Assembly (NCBI GenBank): GCA_905221605.1 | Contig: CAJNDS010002070.1 | Coordinates: forward strand, 462,296-526,295 | Source: Symbiodinium natans | Lineage: Eukaryota > Sar > Dinophyceae > Suessiales > Symbiodiniaceae | DNA length: 64,000 nt | Reading direction: 5' to 3' | Shown: positions 1-13,744 of the stretch, piece after piece | How positions within the stretch are numbered: position 1 is the stretch's first letter | Layout of the letters: each line of letters begins with the position of its first letter | Position numbers and translations under genes: made by a program | Notes under the pieces: generated by a model | What the model was told of the DNA's origin: nothing | The model's database searches: none | Seen by the model: only the letters and a program-made list of their open reading frames with translations

Positions 1-398
1 TGCTTTGTCTCAGTGGTTCTACGGCTGGACGGCCTTTCACGCATTTTCTTAAATAGAAATTGTTGGTGAGGACAGGGCTCAAACGTCCTTACAGCTTACT
101 ACTTTCTCGACGCTGAAGCATAAAGTCTAGAACCCCTTGTAAAAGCACCCTGAATCCCGACCGCCCCCATCGGTCCATGCAAAACATTCGCCCAAACGCT
201 CAAAGACCCTTTGCAAGTCTCGTTGCTGAATCTGGAGTCCCTCAAGACGTAAAATCTCGGCAGACTTCCTTAGCCATATCGGATCGAAGCACCCATGAAG
301 TCTCGAGGCCTTCGTCCCCGAACCGGAGAGCTTCCGTGCGCTGCTCTTGGAGCATTTCGACTTCGTCCTTGCCTGCGGGTGCGAGGTCGGGGCTCGTC

Positions 399-401
<3 letters not shown>

Positions 402-448
<47 letters not shown>
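402..448. repeat. GA dinucleotide microsatellite
   Basis: An almost perfect run of GA, read as serine/leucine or arginine/glutamate in the six frames, which explains the low-complexity open frames around it. Confidence 0.95.
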
Positions 449-456
<8 letters not shown>

Positions 457-2519
457 ACAAGTTGAAGTCTGGGCCGCAAGAAGCTCTAGGACGCGGAGGC
501 TCTTGCATTTAGGGTTTTGGGTCGGCCTAGGGTCCGGCTTTAAGGCATCCCATCACCATGAGAAATAACGGGTCGGGGGACTGCTGGAATGAAAGCCTAT
601 TCCTAAAGTAGACGTAGACGGCATATGCCAGGTTGTGCAGTTGATGCGCAGTGTTGCAGGGAATTGCAAAAAGGGTGCAACCCGCTCGGAAGCCCCATGG
701 AGATTATTGATTCCGACCAACAGTTTGACTCATCCCAGGTACCTCTCTTTAAGGGTCGAGGGCTTTGGGGGTTCAGTGATCAAAGCCCACGTTTTAAACT
801 TCATGCGGACCCTGCGACTGCAACCCTGCAGCCCTAGACCCATCAACCTGGCCAGCCCTAATCCCTCAAAGCCGTGAACCGTCCAAAGGCCCAAAGTCTC
901 AAAGCAGAGCCCCAGGTACAGGCCATTCCTTTCGATTTGCGGGCCCAACTGCTGCAGCACCAAAACTGCACATCAGGATTTGAAGTTGGAAGTACCTCGA
1001 GTCTATGCGAGTCTAGGCAAGTCGAGAGTCTCTTGGGGTCAGGATTTGGAGACCGCTTCAATCTTTCCACGAACATTCAGATTCTCAAATCGTCAGAAGA
1101 CTTGGGGCGCTTCGGCCCCCGAGAATCGCGTATCGCGGAAGTGCCAAGCCCTGAGCTCGACTCACCCACCGAACCTTCGATGCAGAGACTTGGAAGCCCC
1201 AGCGGGATCTACAGGTATCTTCTCATCGTGGACTCCCAAGCCGTCCTCACAGCCATGGAGCATCAAGTGAGCCTAGGCAGGACTTGAGAGTCTTTCGTGA
1301 GGGTTTGGGTCCCAAACAGTGGAGACCAGAACAACACCCCAAGAGAGCCTGACTTGCACAACTCGTTTAAAGTACTCGGACTGCTACTTGCACAACTCTT
1401 CTAAAGTACTGAAGAAGAGCAAACGGCACGAGCCCGTGCTGGGTCGAGCCGAGCAGCGAGATGGCCAAGCATGGCCAAGCATGGCAAAGCGCCCACTGAG
1501 TTGACAGGGCCACAGAGGGCAAGACTCTAAGAGGGGCAACCTTTAAGACTCAGCCGTCTCAAAGAGAAAACGAGCAAGAGTATGTAAGAGTGGAATTGAA
1601 TCCCAGTCTCGTCCTGTCGAGGCTGGGAGGTGATTGTTTGAAAGCGCTTGAAGTGGAGAGGGAGCCTCTTGCCTCAGCCCAGGAAGCCGAGACTCCTGCG
1701 CTGTTGCCAGGCCAGCGCCAAAGAGGCCTCTCTGTTTAAGGGAGCTTGAAGGGAACTTTTGCATGGATGTGTTCGGATGCGTTCGGATGTGTTGTTAGGG
1801 GCTCTCCGGGCCTTCAGCCTTGAGCCGGGCATGGCAAGCTTGTTTGGAGAGTGTTACAGCAGCTGCGCTCCGTAAACCAGGACAAACAGACAAAACAGAA
1901 TCCAAGCAAGCCCTGAAGAGTTCAAGGGTCCGTTCTCGCACTGCATTGGTCGCGACAAGTCTTGAACACTCAACACACTGAACGTCCATAGAAGCGCAGC
2001 CAAAACACAAATGGGTTATTGTCAGCCCGAGGAAACCCCAGAATTTGGGCTGTTTCGCTTCCTTAAACACCGCTGAGACTTGAAGCTTTGATGCTTTCTC
2101 TACTTTAACTACATGGAAGTGCGGGGTGAGTCCTTAAATCCCAGGACCTATTGGTGCCGGTCTTGCAGCAGCACTTCGAGCAGTTGGCCACGGCCGTCGT
2201 GAGCGCACGGCTTCGGTGATGGCATGGGGGGGCATGGGGGGCGTTCTTGGACTCCCCCCGCTTTTACTGGGACTGAGTGGCCTTCTTACGAGTCCTGCAA
2301 TATAAAGAGTCGCCTCTAGTCTATAATGAGCTTGAGAACCTTGGCACCATGGGAAGCCCCGAGCCCGAGCCCTCAACTCCAGAAATCCGTGGTCTGGCCC
2401 AGAAACGACCGTGCGTCACAAAGAGGTCTGCACATATGGTCCAGCAAGCATGACTCATCAAACGGGCAACATACACAGAATCCAAAACAAGCAAAAATAG
2501 AACAAGCATTAAACAAGCA

Positions 2520-2630
2520 AGGAAAGAGACAGACGGACAAACAAACACACATACAAACAAACAAACAAAACATCAAACAAACAAGCAAGCAAGCAAACAA
2601 ACAAACCAACGAACAAAAAAACAATTCAAA
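2520..2630. repeat. CAAA/CAAG tetranucleotide low-complexity tract
   Basis: The tract is built of ACAA, CAAG and CAAA units with scattered substitutions. It is intronic or intergenic, not coding. Confidence 0.85.
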
Positions 2631-5541
2631 CCACATCTAACAACACACTCTAAGTGCCGTTCAGCATGCACTTCTGGAGAACCCTAGGTATGGAACCATT
2701 AGCAATGTTCGAAAAGTCTGCTCATCGCACACTGCATGGTGCGAAGCCGCGACCCCCTGCCCTTCAGCAGTAGGCTTGAAGTCTTGGACCATGTTGGGGG
2801 GGGGGGGGGGGGGGGGGTACTTTTTTTTGCCCCCCAGGGGGGAGCACTTGAGGGGGTCATGGTTGAAAAGGCGCTGGCGCTCATCTGGCCCAGAGATGTC
2901 CCGGAAATCCGCCAGAGACGAAAGTTTTTTCTTGGAGGTTGCCGGCTTATGCCTAGTGCAAGGCTAACTGGGTCCCAAGGGGAAATCATACATCCCTGCA
3001 AGCCCACTACAGCCCTGTTGCCCTGAAATGGGAAGTCTGGCAAAGATGCGAGGTGTTGATGTTCATGGGATGGAGCAAAGCGCGGCAGCGCACAAGACGT
3101 GCGATGCCGCTTCGTCACCCGGGCACAGCCCTGATCTCCAAGTCCCAGGCCCTGAGCCAAAACCAGCAGTTGCGGAGTCGGCCGCTTGATTTCTGGTCTG
3201 CCTCTGAGATTTGTCCCTCCGGTCGAATCATCTATCCTCGTTGAAGCAGACATGATCCTCATTGAGTTGGACATCAAATTCACTGAAATGGACAGACAAA
3301 GGCTGACCCCGAAGCCCTACAGGCCTACATCCTCAAGCCTACTTTGCAGCTGGTTCTGGTCTGTGGGGAAATACGTAGACTGCCCTAGACTCCACTCTTC
3401 CATCAAGCGGAGACGCCGTCCTTGGGCTGCAATCAGAATTCGGCCATGCAGTGCAAAAGTGCCAGGCCCGCGGGGGGTTGGGGGGGGGTCTGTAGGAGGC
3501 TGAAGGTAGAACTTCAGGGCTTGGGAAATTGGGGACCCTGCGTGTGGTTCAACTTCCTTTGGTGTCAGGGCTGCTTAGCGCTTAAGATTCAAGATTTTCA
3601 AGATTCGCTTTGCGGTTCAGGGTAGAGTCGGGAGTGCGGCAACACAGGCTTTCGCTGCACTTGCTCAAGCCAATTGGCAGAATTTAGCTTGTCTGTATGT
3701 CAGATCGCAGGTGTGCTGCCCTCTACAAGATGTATAGATGGTCACGCAGCGCTTTTGGAAACCCACACCCCAACTCACAGTCGTGCCCTGCAAACGCCGC
3801 AAAAGCTGCGCAAGGCTACGCCCACAGGCGGGAAGCGCAGTAGCAGTGGGCGGAGAACAGCCCTGAACCATTTTAGATCACTGAGCCCAGAATTTCCAAC
3901 CCGTGTGCCATGGAGTGCCGGTCGTTGTGCAGTTAACAGCTGAGCCTTGGACGCTGCCTTTTGAGAAGTTTTTCTTTTGGTCGGGGAGGGGGGGGGGGAT
4001 GTTCTGGCGCCTAGCGCGCACACACGCAAGACCCATCCTAAGCCTCCGAACTACGCCGTACGCTTGGTTTCGCAGAAAGGGTTCCTGGGCTCGGAGTTGA
4101 AAGCTTTCTAGAGGGTTTGGTATCGGATTCGGGACCCTGCGCATTCAAAGTCGAAAGTCTGGAGATGAAGCGTGTGTTTTTGGGCGGAAGCAAAGTCACC
4201 TGTAGGCTCGGAAAGCTAGTGCTTCCATGTTCACCGGATTCAAGCGGGAGCCGGCAGTTTAGGCTTGCGAGCTCCGGGAGCCGGCAAAATAGACCCTCAC
4301 CGCCACAGGCCACCCAGCAAGGGCGATGCTCTGCAGCCGGTGCAACACCTTTCCTGTGAGCCCACGAAAGGGGGTGCTTCGGCGCAACGCTTGTGCGGGG
4401 TTGGGGTGCTTGGAGCTTGTGATGGAGTTTGGGCAGCACGTTGCAATGTTTGTGCGACTCAAGGATTTGGAGTTCTTGGGAGCATGCTGGGCAATAAGAC
4501 CGACGAGCGTATGACTTGGTTTTTACAGGGCTTTGACTAAAACAGCCAAGATGGAAAGATAGGGATTGGCCCCAGAGTCCGGGTGTAAACAAAGCTTTTA
4601 GCTCAGGGCCCGCAGCCCATAGTCTTTGAGACAGCAAAAGCCCTCTAATGGCGCCATCTACCAACATCTTAGTCGCCTCTGCGGCGCGTAGGATACGGCC
4701 GTCTTCCGGATTGAGGACCCAAGCATCACTCTGCAAGGTGGCTGCTGGATTGTGCTGCAACCGCTGCCCGAACCATGGGCCCTGGTATGCCTGCAGCATT
4801 CGTGTGTATTGGGGGGGGGGGGGGGGGGGGGGGGAAGTTAAGGGTTTTCTAGAGGGGTTTTGGTCCTTAGCATTCAGGGCTTGAAGGCTTGAGGGCTATC
4901 AGAGTCAGATATTTGCAAGCTTCTGGGTTGCCAAGCCAGAAATGCCCAAGCACCCAATCTGTTCTGAAGAGTGACCCGAAGAACCTGCCTGGCTTTAGCT
5001 GCGCACGCCTTCAAAGCATACATCTGGACTGAAGCGACTTTCGTCCCCATTGTTTACTACGCAGTGTGTACTCTTACATGCTGTTGCAGCCAAAAGAATG
5101 AAGCCTACACTCTTAGAAGCCCTGCAGCACTGTAGCACCGAGTTTGACATGGGAGGAGCTGGCCTCACTCATGTGAGTATCACTGCAGAAGATTCTTGAA
5201 GAGCCAATATCTCAGAATAAACCCTGGCAACGTAAGGCCGATCCCGTCTGTAGGGGCGTCGGGCCGGTTTTAAATGGTTCTACGTACTGAACCCCTGTAC
5301 AAACCGTGCGTCATCCGATATGGCATGCCCAACCCCTTCAAATCATTGGAACCCCATGCTCAGAGACCTGCGTCCTGAACGCGCAGCCCAGCGTAGAACC
5401 TGCAGGAATGAGTGCGCTCAAGCTGCAAATCTGACTCCTACCCTCAATGACTCAACCCCAAAAGTGTTCAAACCCCACGCCAGCATCTGAAGCCAAGCCC
5501 GAAGTTCTGAACCCTACACTACACTGTCGAAGATCCCCATT

Positions 5542-5685
5542 CAGGTGCAGCAGCCGGCAGACGGAGGCCAAACCGGCGAAGCCGGCAAAGCGGCTCCTCA
5601 GCCAGTGGCGTGGCAGAATCAAGGAGCTTGCTGGAGCGAACTCGCAGCCTGACAAAAAGGCCCTCAATCGCGAATTGCGATCGTG
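5542..5685 (+). CDS. possible coding exon, basic and helical, unknown protein
   Basis: One plus-strand frame reads AKPAKPAKRLLSQWRGRIKE and then a lysine-rich stretch ending KKALNRELRS. This looks more protein-like than its surroundings, with few of the serine and proline runs typical of the non-coding DNA here. An acceptor-like CAG precedes it. I recognise no family and neither boundary is fixed. It could be an upstream exon of the SNF2 gene, a separate gene, or chance. Confidence 0.25.
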
Positions 5686-5739
5686 CACCACGATGCCAGA
5701 ATGCAAAACTGGAAAGCCTGTAAAGGCCTGAGAAGGCCA

Positions 5740-8598
5740 TGTGGTCACAGCTGAAAAGGCAGGACAGGCCATCAAAGGCACAATATTCTTGCACCAGCCC
5801 TCACAAATCGAATTTGGTGATTGACACGTGCCCTAAGCCGTGCAGTCCGTTGTTCTCTGATAAAGAGCCAAAGCATTCGAAGATCAAACCCCACATCCGA
5901 AATCTCAGATCCCCAAGCCCTAGAACCCGAAAGGGTCTTCAATCATGAAGCCCACAATCCTTCTCCACAACTTCCACAACCATCCTAATTCCGAAAACCT
6001 GAATGCCAAATCCATCAATCCTCAGCCAGCGTTTTGCTCGTCACCGGTTCTCAACACAGGCCCCCTTCGCTAGAGCGTGCACCATCGGGCCCGGCAAAGC
6101 GTGCGAAGATGCAGGTCGCGACCAGATGCACGAGTGAGGTTCACTTTAGGGTTTCAGGTTTGGGGGTTGTTCGAAGCTGAATGGGAGTGCAGAACCCAAT
6201 CCGAACATAAATGTTGACCCGCCGCTATGCCCCATATCTCCAGATGGATCAGATTGGGATCGGATCGAGTGCAGCTAGGTTTGGGACACTGCATCTTAAG
6301 AGCGTTTTTTGTCTCTCGGGGGCCGAGTATGGGGCGGGCTGTGCCATGCAATGAATCTGCGCCTTTGTGACTCGGGTCGTTTGCTTCGGGGTAGGAGGGG
6401 CAAAATGGCCGACGCACACGGTGAACCCAAAGCTTCCGACCTTGCGGGTTGAGGGGGGGGGGGGGGGGGGGGGGGGCATGTGCTCGAAAGACACAGAAAT
6501 GTCTGCAGCCAAAATGTTCGCCCATGCTTGGTGTGGTGGCGTGTAGTAGTTGAGGGTTACCAAGAGACCTTGCCTGGATATGGTGACTCCTCAGGGTTGG
6601 AATAGAATTTCGACTGAGGGTGATATGGGAACTATTCCACCTGGCCCATTGTTGGTGGGACTGCTGGAAACCATTTCTCAAGAACCTAGAACAAGATCAT
6701 AGATCAGCCACCGGCGCCGGGGCTTTGGGACCTCCATGGGCCCCGCCACATAAGCCCAGGCCACAACCTGTCTCAACTACCAGATGGCATGGGATTCTCT
6801 AACAAAAACCGTTCACATGCCGTGGCGGGACCTCCTTGTTTGTGATGAGCTCCACGCCGGGATGGGGCCACCTTGTGGATGCTTGTGTCGCGATGCTTCG
6901 TTAGGGGACTCAGACTGTGAGGTGAAGGTTTGTCCCAAACGTGTTTCAGGAGCTCCTATACCCAGACGCGTTCGCGTCCGCGGCGTTTCCAATGCACCCG
7001 CCATTTGGATTTCAAAGCCGACCTCGGGGTCTTCAGCATGTCGAAGGAGGCGGCGGTCGACTTTGAAAGATGACACCAGTCTCAGGATTCCACACAGTTC
7101 CACAAGTGCCCCTTGTTGGATCTTCGGAAGGGTTGGCGATTTTGGAGCCTCGGATCGAAAAAATCGCAGCAAGCACGTGTGCTCATGTGCTTGGGGTTAT
7201 GGTTCTCACAAAGATGAATCGGCGAGAAAAAAGTGAGTTTTCTGCCGGGTTGGCAAGCTTGGTACTCGAGGCTTGAGATTAGGATTGTGTGGCTTCAGGT
7301 TTCGGAAGCCCTGAGTCCTGTGGCAGGATCAGATCGCGCGAGCGAGCGATCCTGCACCTGTGGCAACTCCGATGCCGCAGCCCCTGCCGGCGGTGACCTG
7401 CCACCAGGTGGCAGGGTTCAGGGTAAAACAAATCGGTGTGGGTTGGGATGGCTTAGGATTCGCATCAAGTTGCTTATGATAGAAGCCTCTCTCGCTGACG
7501 GGCGATCACTTGTTGATAGCAAGTCTCCGTGGGAAGCTTGGGAATCTTGGCTTTTCACCCCCCGCGACAGTTCGAAATGCGGGCCTTGTCGAAACTGGTT
7601 TCCAACACTTCTCGGCATCACTCCTTCCGAAGTCTCCGGGGGTGCCAGGGCAGCGGCCAATGCAGATACGGAATGTTCGGAATGGCACCTGTCTCTGCCT
7701 TTCCAATGCGACTGTGTGCAAGAAATGTGACCTTGTTGACGAAGGCACGTGCAGTCAGAATCTGCTTTTGCCAACAGAAGCCAAAGCCTCAAAACCTCAA
7801 GGTCTGACCTTGAGAGCAAAAAAGGCCCGAAGTCCCAATCTCCAATCCCAATCCTTTAATGACTTCAACAGCAGCATCATGCCAAGTCACGAGTCAGCTG
7901 GTCAGTGAAGTGACCAGCAGGCTTCGGCAGAGCTCCGATGCTCCGGCAGAGAAAAAAATTCGATAAACCCATTGCCTTTGTTAACGCACCAGCTAAAGTG
8001 AGAGGTCCCGATTCAAATTATTATGAGTTTAAACTGCCGAATCTTGCTGAAAAGCAGGTCCAAAATGGATGTAAAATGTTTTAGATCTCAAGCCTTCACT
8101 GCGCGAAAATGCCCCTGAATGATCTTCCATAGTGAAGGTGTAGGGTACGTGGCGTAGGGCATTCAATTCTGCTGCAACTGAAGATCCTTCTGACGGGGCT
8201 AGACGTTCAGAGGTGCGGAACCTTTCGGACGAGCTTCGGAAAGCAAAGGACACCGGGTTTTGGGGTTTGGGAGTTGGGATGCTTGGCGGCTTCGGCAACA
8301 GGTATCTGTGTAGGTATCTGTAGGTTTCAGACCAGATTGTGGCTTAAAACTGGCGTGGGAGCAGCAACCTGTGCTGAGTTCCGGCCGAAAAGCCGATATG
8401 GAGCAAGAGTGGGCACCGAGTTTTAAGGCCACATGGTGGTAGCCAGCAGGGCGCAACTAAGCTGTGGTTGAAAGCTGGTGCGAGGCAGTTCCGGGCCGGG
8501 TTGAAAAAGGAGCTGAGAGCCGATGCGGGCATTTCGGGGGGCCGCAGCCCACTTGTGAGTTTTACGCCAACACTGTAGAAACTCTGTCCAGCCCACAG
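5740..8598. other. non-coding stretch, no supported gene
   Basis: No recognisable protein or RNA. It holds a poly-G run of about 25 (around 6452-6476). Open frames here are short and low in information. Confidence 0.55.
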
Positions 8599-8640
8599 GA
8601 CGATCCCAAGCTTCAAGAAGTTCGGAAAGCTCAAGAGGAG
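8599..8640 (+). CDS. candidate coiled-coil exon 1
   Basis: After an acceptor CACAG the frame reads DDPKLQEVRKAQEE and stops at a possible GC donor (GAG then gccaat). It is short, highly charged and phase 0 at both ends. It joins in phase to the candidate at 10073. It may belong to the N-terminal part of the SNF2 gene downstream. Seen: acceptor, charged peptide and phase. Inferred: that it is coding. Confidence 0.4.
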
Positions 8641-8649
8641 GCCAATTCC

Positions 8650-8720
8650 CACCCACCTACACCCACCTACACACGCACACACTATCTCTCTCTCACACTC
8701 TCACACACTCGCAGTCACCC
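8650..8720. repeat. CA/CT-rich simple repeat
   Basis: CACCTACA, ACAC and CTCT units follow each other, an ordinary microsatellite cluster. Confidence 0.8.
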
Positions 8721-10072
8721 TCACATACGTACTGACTCACTGATGACATACACTTGCCATATAAAGGAGTCGGCACCTGGTCAGAGGCGGTTGGTACTTG
8801 TGGAAACTCGCCCCCAAAACATTGACGTGGTGGATTTTGATGCTCCTTCCAAGCCCCTAAGCCCGGCTTTCCGCAGGCTGTGGCAAGGGACTACGAGGCC
8901 AAAAGGACCCTGATATCTTGGCAAAGGCATTACAGGCTTGGGCATTTTTGAAGCCGTGCTAGGGCACCAATGGGCCCCAAATCTTCGTTAGGGCAGTGGC
9001 TGATGGCTTTTCGATTTAAGGTTTCTGTCAAGTCCCTTGACCGAACACCTCAAGGGGATTGGGAGCTTGGGGCGCCGGGAGATCTACCTTAGTCGAGCCC
9101 TCTTGCTGCGGGGACTCTGACTCCAGAGTCCATCCACCAGACGTTTAGATTCTGCCGAGGCTAGTCTTAGCCCCAGGGCTGTCACTCCTGCATATTAAAA
9201 AAGCACCTCAAGCAAGCCCTCTCGAAGTGCGTGCACATGGCACATGTGCACCTCAAAGCCTATTTGGAGGATGTTTGTTGCACCTACGTGTCCACAGCGC
9301 CATCGCCTGTAACAAATCTGTTGTTCGATTGTCACGAGCTCTTTGTGAGCAGTGTGTGATGAGCAGGAAGTGGGAGGAGTCGACGAAGTTTTTGGCCATT
9401 GGGGGGCAGGTCACAAGACCGCATTGTTTATACCCCATCGACTGATTCCTCCAACCCCTCTTAGCGCTGACCAGGGCTTTCAAGAATGAGGGCTTAAGTG
9501 TGTGAGGCTGCATGGCAGATGGCTTCCGTTCGGCACCTTTGTTGTGTTTAGGGTTTTGCGTGTTCATGATAGAGCCTCAAAGCCCTAAATACTCATGAGG
9601 GTTCGAAGGCTCTAGGCGTTGTAGGGTATAAAGGGTTTGGGGTGGCAGAACTTGAAAGGAGCTCAGAATGCTTGGGAACGCAATCACCCTAGAGCCATCG
9701 ACATCCCTTAGGTCTGCCCCAAAGCATGCTCAAACCCAAAGCACTCTCAAACACTTGCAACAGCCAGAAGCTACAACCCCCCAGGGCATAAACATCCGCA
9801 GTGTAGCAGGATGGCATATAAGCGCAGAAACACGGATGCCTCAAACCCCGCCAGACCAAAAGCTTTGGGCTTTGTAAGGTCGGGGGCGAGTTTATGGCCG
9901 ATGGGTTCAAAGTCCCACCATGCGTATCCAGTTGAGCCAGCCGAGCTCTTCGAAAGAAGAGAACTTCATGCAACGACGATAGCAACAATGCTCAATTACA
10001 TGTGAGCCATAGCCAAACTATGCCCGAAGCCCACGGCATCTGAACCCGAAATGCTGAATCCACTGGCAAAAG

Positions 10073-10141
10073 GCGACTATGGACGTGGCTGCCAAGGCTG
10101 CAGTGTTACAGCGATCCGAAGCTGAGCTACGCAAGGCCCAG
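10073..10141 (+). CDS. candidate coiled-coil exon 2
   Basis: Between AAAAG and a GC donor (gcgagg) the frame reads ATMDVAAKAAVLQRSEAEL then RKAQ. This is an alanine, leucine and glutamate-rich heptad-like peptide typical of a coiled coil. It is 69 nt with phase 0 at both ends, matching the candidates at 8599 and 11852. An ATG inside it (10079) could also be a start. No named family is recognised. Confidence 0.45.
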
Positions 10142-11851
10142 GCGAGGTGTCGGATGTATCGCTCGCTACTAGTGTTCCGAGTTGTTCTTGGATGTATGCT
10201 TTCTGCAAGCGCTTACGATGTGCCATGTACGCCTCGAGCTGAAGGTTTTTTTTGCCTTTGCACAGGGGATGTTCTTGGCTGCCAGGGTATCATGTTTGCA
10301 CGGCTGACCGCAAGCTCGTATCACCACACACAGAGATGTTGAGCCTGGTGTTGAGGTGAGCCTTCACGTCATGCACTTCATGTTAGCATTCATCAGGGCT
10401 GAGGATGTTAGATTTGTAACCGTTGTATCAGGTGCGGATAGCATGGTTGAGAATGAATGTAAGCGCGAACTTTTCCAGTAGTAAATTTGAATTCAGCTTG
10501 TGTTTTTAACTTTGGGCTTTGCACGTGAAGTTCATTTTTGCTGCGCAGGGCGTGGCAAAAGCAACGACTGGTCCCGTGGTGTAACTGTGAGCACTCACTG
10601 TGAGTCGCCGGTTATCGGTGAAATCCGTGCGGACTGTTGTTTCATGGGTTTTGTTGCTTGTGGGCTCAATTTCGAAGAGCAACAAAATACTGGCTCCAAG
10701 GGGCTTTTCAGGTCCTTTAAACGGCGGAGGAACACTGGGCGGCACTGCCACTCTCCTCTTGTTAAACCGATTCTCCTCTTGTTGAACCGATTCTGCTCAG
10801 CTGGGAAGGTACGGCTGTTGGTTGTCAGGCAGTCAAAAGCGAAACAGGCTGGTATGTTTTCGTGATTTGTGTCCTCCTAGAGGTGTTATCACAGCGCAAG
10901 CCCAAATAGCCTGAAAAAATGTGCGTTGCTCTTGTTCGCAGCACTAGCGAGCCTCGATGGTAAGTCCATAAGTCCCAATGACTACTTACTTGCCTACTTG
11001 GAACTAGTTACAGAATACCAGTTGCTAATTACTCATCAAGACTCCCTGGCACCACGCTGGTTTGGGAGTCAAATGAAAGGGGGGTTTGACCGGGCTCCGC
11101 TTTCCAGCGGTCCTTCAGAGCCGGGGGTTGCCCTACAGTAGGGGCTGCCTCTAGGGACTCTCGGGCTCCTTGAGATTAGGAGAGCCGCAGGGGTCCGGCC
11201 ACATAGTGCAGCAAAAGCCTGTCAAACTGCAAAACAACAAAATCATCCGCCGCCCCTGCCTTTGCTAACAGAAGTGTCTGCCACATTTTAAGAAAACATC
11301 AGGTCCGCCACGGCTTGGAAAGGAAAGTCCGCGGGAAATCGTATAGCTTGGGCAGGATGCTGTCGAGGAGGCTGAGATGGAAGCCACGGCAGAGGCTGAA
11401 AGTTGCTTGGTTGCCACCTTTGTTTTGTGTGATCAGCGTGAGGAAGGAGGCTTGAGGTTTTTGGATCTCCAGTCGGATGCCTTGAGGCGGTTTCGGGAAG
11501 GCTTAGAGGAGTTGATCACGGCATGTTTTAAACACAGACACTTGCTTTACTGACGCTGAACATATCTCAACATCTAACCCTAAGCTTACCTAAGCCCGTT
11601 TGAACCCTGAAGCACCCAGTGCGTCGTCATTTGAAAGTTGAACGCCGAGGCTGTGAACCACCCGCCAAGGACAACGAGGAGGGGGGGGAGGAAGAGGCCC
11701 GGTGCCTCGAAACCTGACAGCCATTATTGTTAGAGCCCGGGCACCTGTACGTCTCAAGCTCGGCGAACGCTACCGCCCCACCGTACCCCCCCCCCCCCCC
11801 CATCACCAATCAAGCCCTCAAGCCCGCAACCATGAGACGAAACCCTGGGAG

Positions 11852-11923
11852 GCTGCGAAGCTGGGCACTAAGTGCGCCAAGCTCCAGACCGCACGGCGGG
11901 CACTGCAGCTTGCGGAGCGGCGC
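11852..11923 (+). CDS. candidate coiled-coil exon 3
   Basis: After TGGGAG the frame reads AAKLGTKCAKLQTARRALQL then AERR, ending at a GT donor (gtggca). It is 72 nt with phase 0 at both ends. It is strongly helical and charged, in keeping with exons 2 and 4. The flanking DNA has the poly-C and repeat texture of introns. Confidence 0.45.
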
Positions 11924-13382
11924 GTGGCACCTTGCCAAAGATGGTGCACCCAGGTTTAGGCCCGAATGCGTGGGCGAAGATGAAGATGATGAAGTGAAGG
12001 TTATGCATACAGGAGTTTCAGCTCGAATCTTACTTGTGTTTTGAGTCTGCAAGTATAGGCAAGGTGGCAAGACTCGGCTTTTGAATCGTGGAATTTGGGA
12101 GATGGCTGTTTGCACGGGCTCATGCCGGTGCACGCGCAGGCGAAGGCAGCGTTTATCAATGTGAGCCCTCAAGTTGAAAAATCCTGTAAATGACGGCTTG
12201 AGTGACACCCAGGGGCCCAGGTTCGCCATGGCATGGTTGAAGCTTCATCCAAACCTTTAACCTCATCTTGAATACTCTGTTGCAATCAGGATGTTGGGTG
12301 TGGGTTGGTCTATGTGTTTCCACGTTCTTGCTTTTGGGAGTTTAGGGCTATCTCGACAGGGATGGGTAGGATTTGCATCGCTCAGTGTAGGCGGAGGCCC
12401 TTCGGAAATGCGGCAGGAGTTGGATTCTCGGAGTAGTGGTTGGGTAACACAAAGTTCTGGGGTCGAAATAGCTGAGCCAGCAGCTGCACGAGAGGATCCA
12501 AGATCCGCAGCACTTAGATCACTGGTAGTGATGAGCGGGGAAAAGAGGAAGCGGGCAGGAGTTTGCCTTCCTGCTTTCCTATGCTGGATCCGCGGGTGCT
12601 GGGTGATTATGGCCACCTCTCGTCGTTCCGTATGGCGCAGGCTCGGCCCTTGTGTGCCACAGAGCCGTGGCTGCCTGTTGTTCAGTAATTAGTTGCTTAG
12701 AATGGCTGTGCTGTGCTTTCACGTCGTGGAGCTTGGACACATCTCCGAAGGCGCAGTGTGTGTGTGTGTGTGTGCTCGTCCGTTGTTATGCTTCTCACTC
12801 TGCATCTTTCCGCCGCATTGCTTTTCTGCATGTTCCGCGTTTCTGTTTTTATGTATTCCTTATTTAGAGCTCCTTTTGTAGAATTGTTGGGGCGCTTCCG
12901 AGGCCTCCGAGGCCTCCCCCCCTTGCTTGCTGCAACGGGTCGGCAGGTAAGTCATTTTGTGCACCGGCCCAGTGCCCATCCAAGAATCAATTCTAAAGCC
13001 AAGTGCTTGCAGGGGTGTTTGCAAGGCAGCCGACCTCCCTAGCACGACATGTGCTGTGACACTTTTCCAGCACCATCGAATCCGGCAAAAGGCTTGGGAT
13101 GCCCCCCCCCCCCCCCCCAGTTTCGACACTGGATGGGATGCGAAAGCTATGGCTATGCATAGTAGTTTTGTTCCAGTAGTTTTTTTCCAGTACCTTCCGA
13201 TGGGAAAAAGATATAGCAGATTTTTGGGAATGTGGGCCCCAGGTCGGGGAGGGAATCATGTGGCCCTCGAGGCGTGCGCGATCCTCAGGTGCTGCGAAGC
13301 CATGTCCGTTCAGCCACATGGCCGATGCAGCAAGCCAAAGTCTCTGGCAGCAGATCCAAAGTCCTCAAATCCTGCATTTCAG

Positions 13383-13409
13383 GTACAAGACCGCTGCGCT
13401 GTGGAGAAG
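13383..13409 (+). CDS. candidate microexon VQDRCAVEK
   Basis: The acceptor TTTCAG is followed by nine codons and then a GC dinucleotide (gcgcag). An in-frame stop follows shortly after, so the exon would have to end here. It is phase 0 at both ends and fits between candidates 3 and 4. Weak on its own. Confidence 0.25.
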
Positions 13410-13710
13410 GCGCAGGACATCTTCTAGCTTACGGCTTTTGGTGTGGTTGGCGGGACTTCGGACACTTTCAAATTTAGGATTGGTGGCTGAGAGTAGCTGC
13501 GGGCTCCGGGCTCAAGGTCGCGGCAAATGTCGTACGTTCTCGGTCTCAAAGCCAAGTGTGGCAGCTATTACTATGACTATGAGTCTCTAGCAACAAGGAT
13601 TGTCTTTACTGCCCGGGTGTGTTTACATGCGAAGCATGGCAAGACAAAAGCGATTGACAACACCCAAAAGGACGGCCAACATCACTTTGTGGTTGGCTGT
13701 GTGGACAGGC

Positions 13711-13711
13711 T

Positions 13712-13742
<31 letters not shown>
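13711..13742. repeat. CT dinucleotide microsatellite
   Basis: A simple CT run. It is the mirror type of the GA run at 402. Confidence 0.9.

Positions 13743-13744
<2 letters not shown>

Larger units (their letters stand above)
1..5400. other. non-coding stretch with no supported gene
   Basis: I see no recognisable protein family here on either strand. The stretch holds a GA dinucleotide run (about 402-448), a CAAA-type tetranucleotide run (about 2530-2625), short CATGGCCAAG repeats (about 1455-1490) and poly-G runs at about 2796-2817 and 4811-4834. The longest open stretch is on the minus strand (4038-4799), but its composition matches the surrounding non-coding DNA and it shows no family motif. 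Many sentences of this DNA reuse words such as CCCTAAA, AAGCCCT and GCCTTGG, which also fill the introns downstream. Confidence 0.6.

Noticed and set aside
4038-4799. The longest simple minus-strand open frame in the left part (253 codons)
   Set aside because: No recognisable domain, and the composition equals that of the surrounding non-coding DNA. Open frames of this length are expected by chance in GC-balanced sequence of this size.
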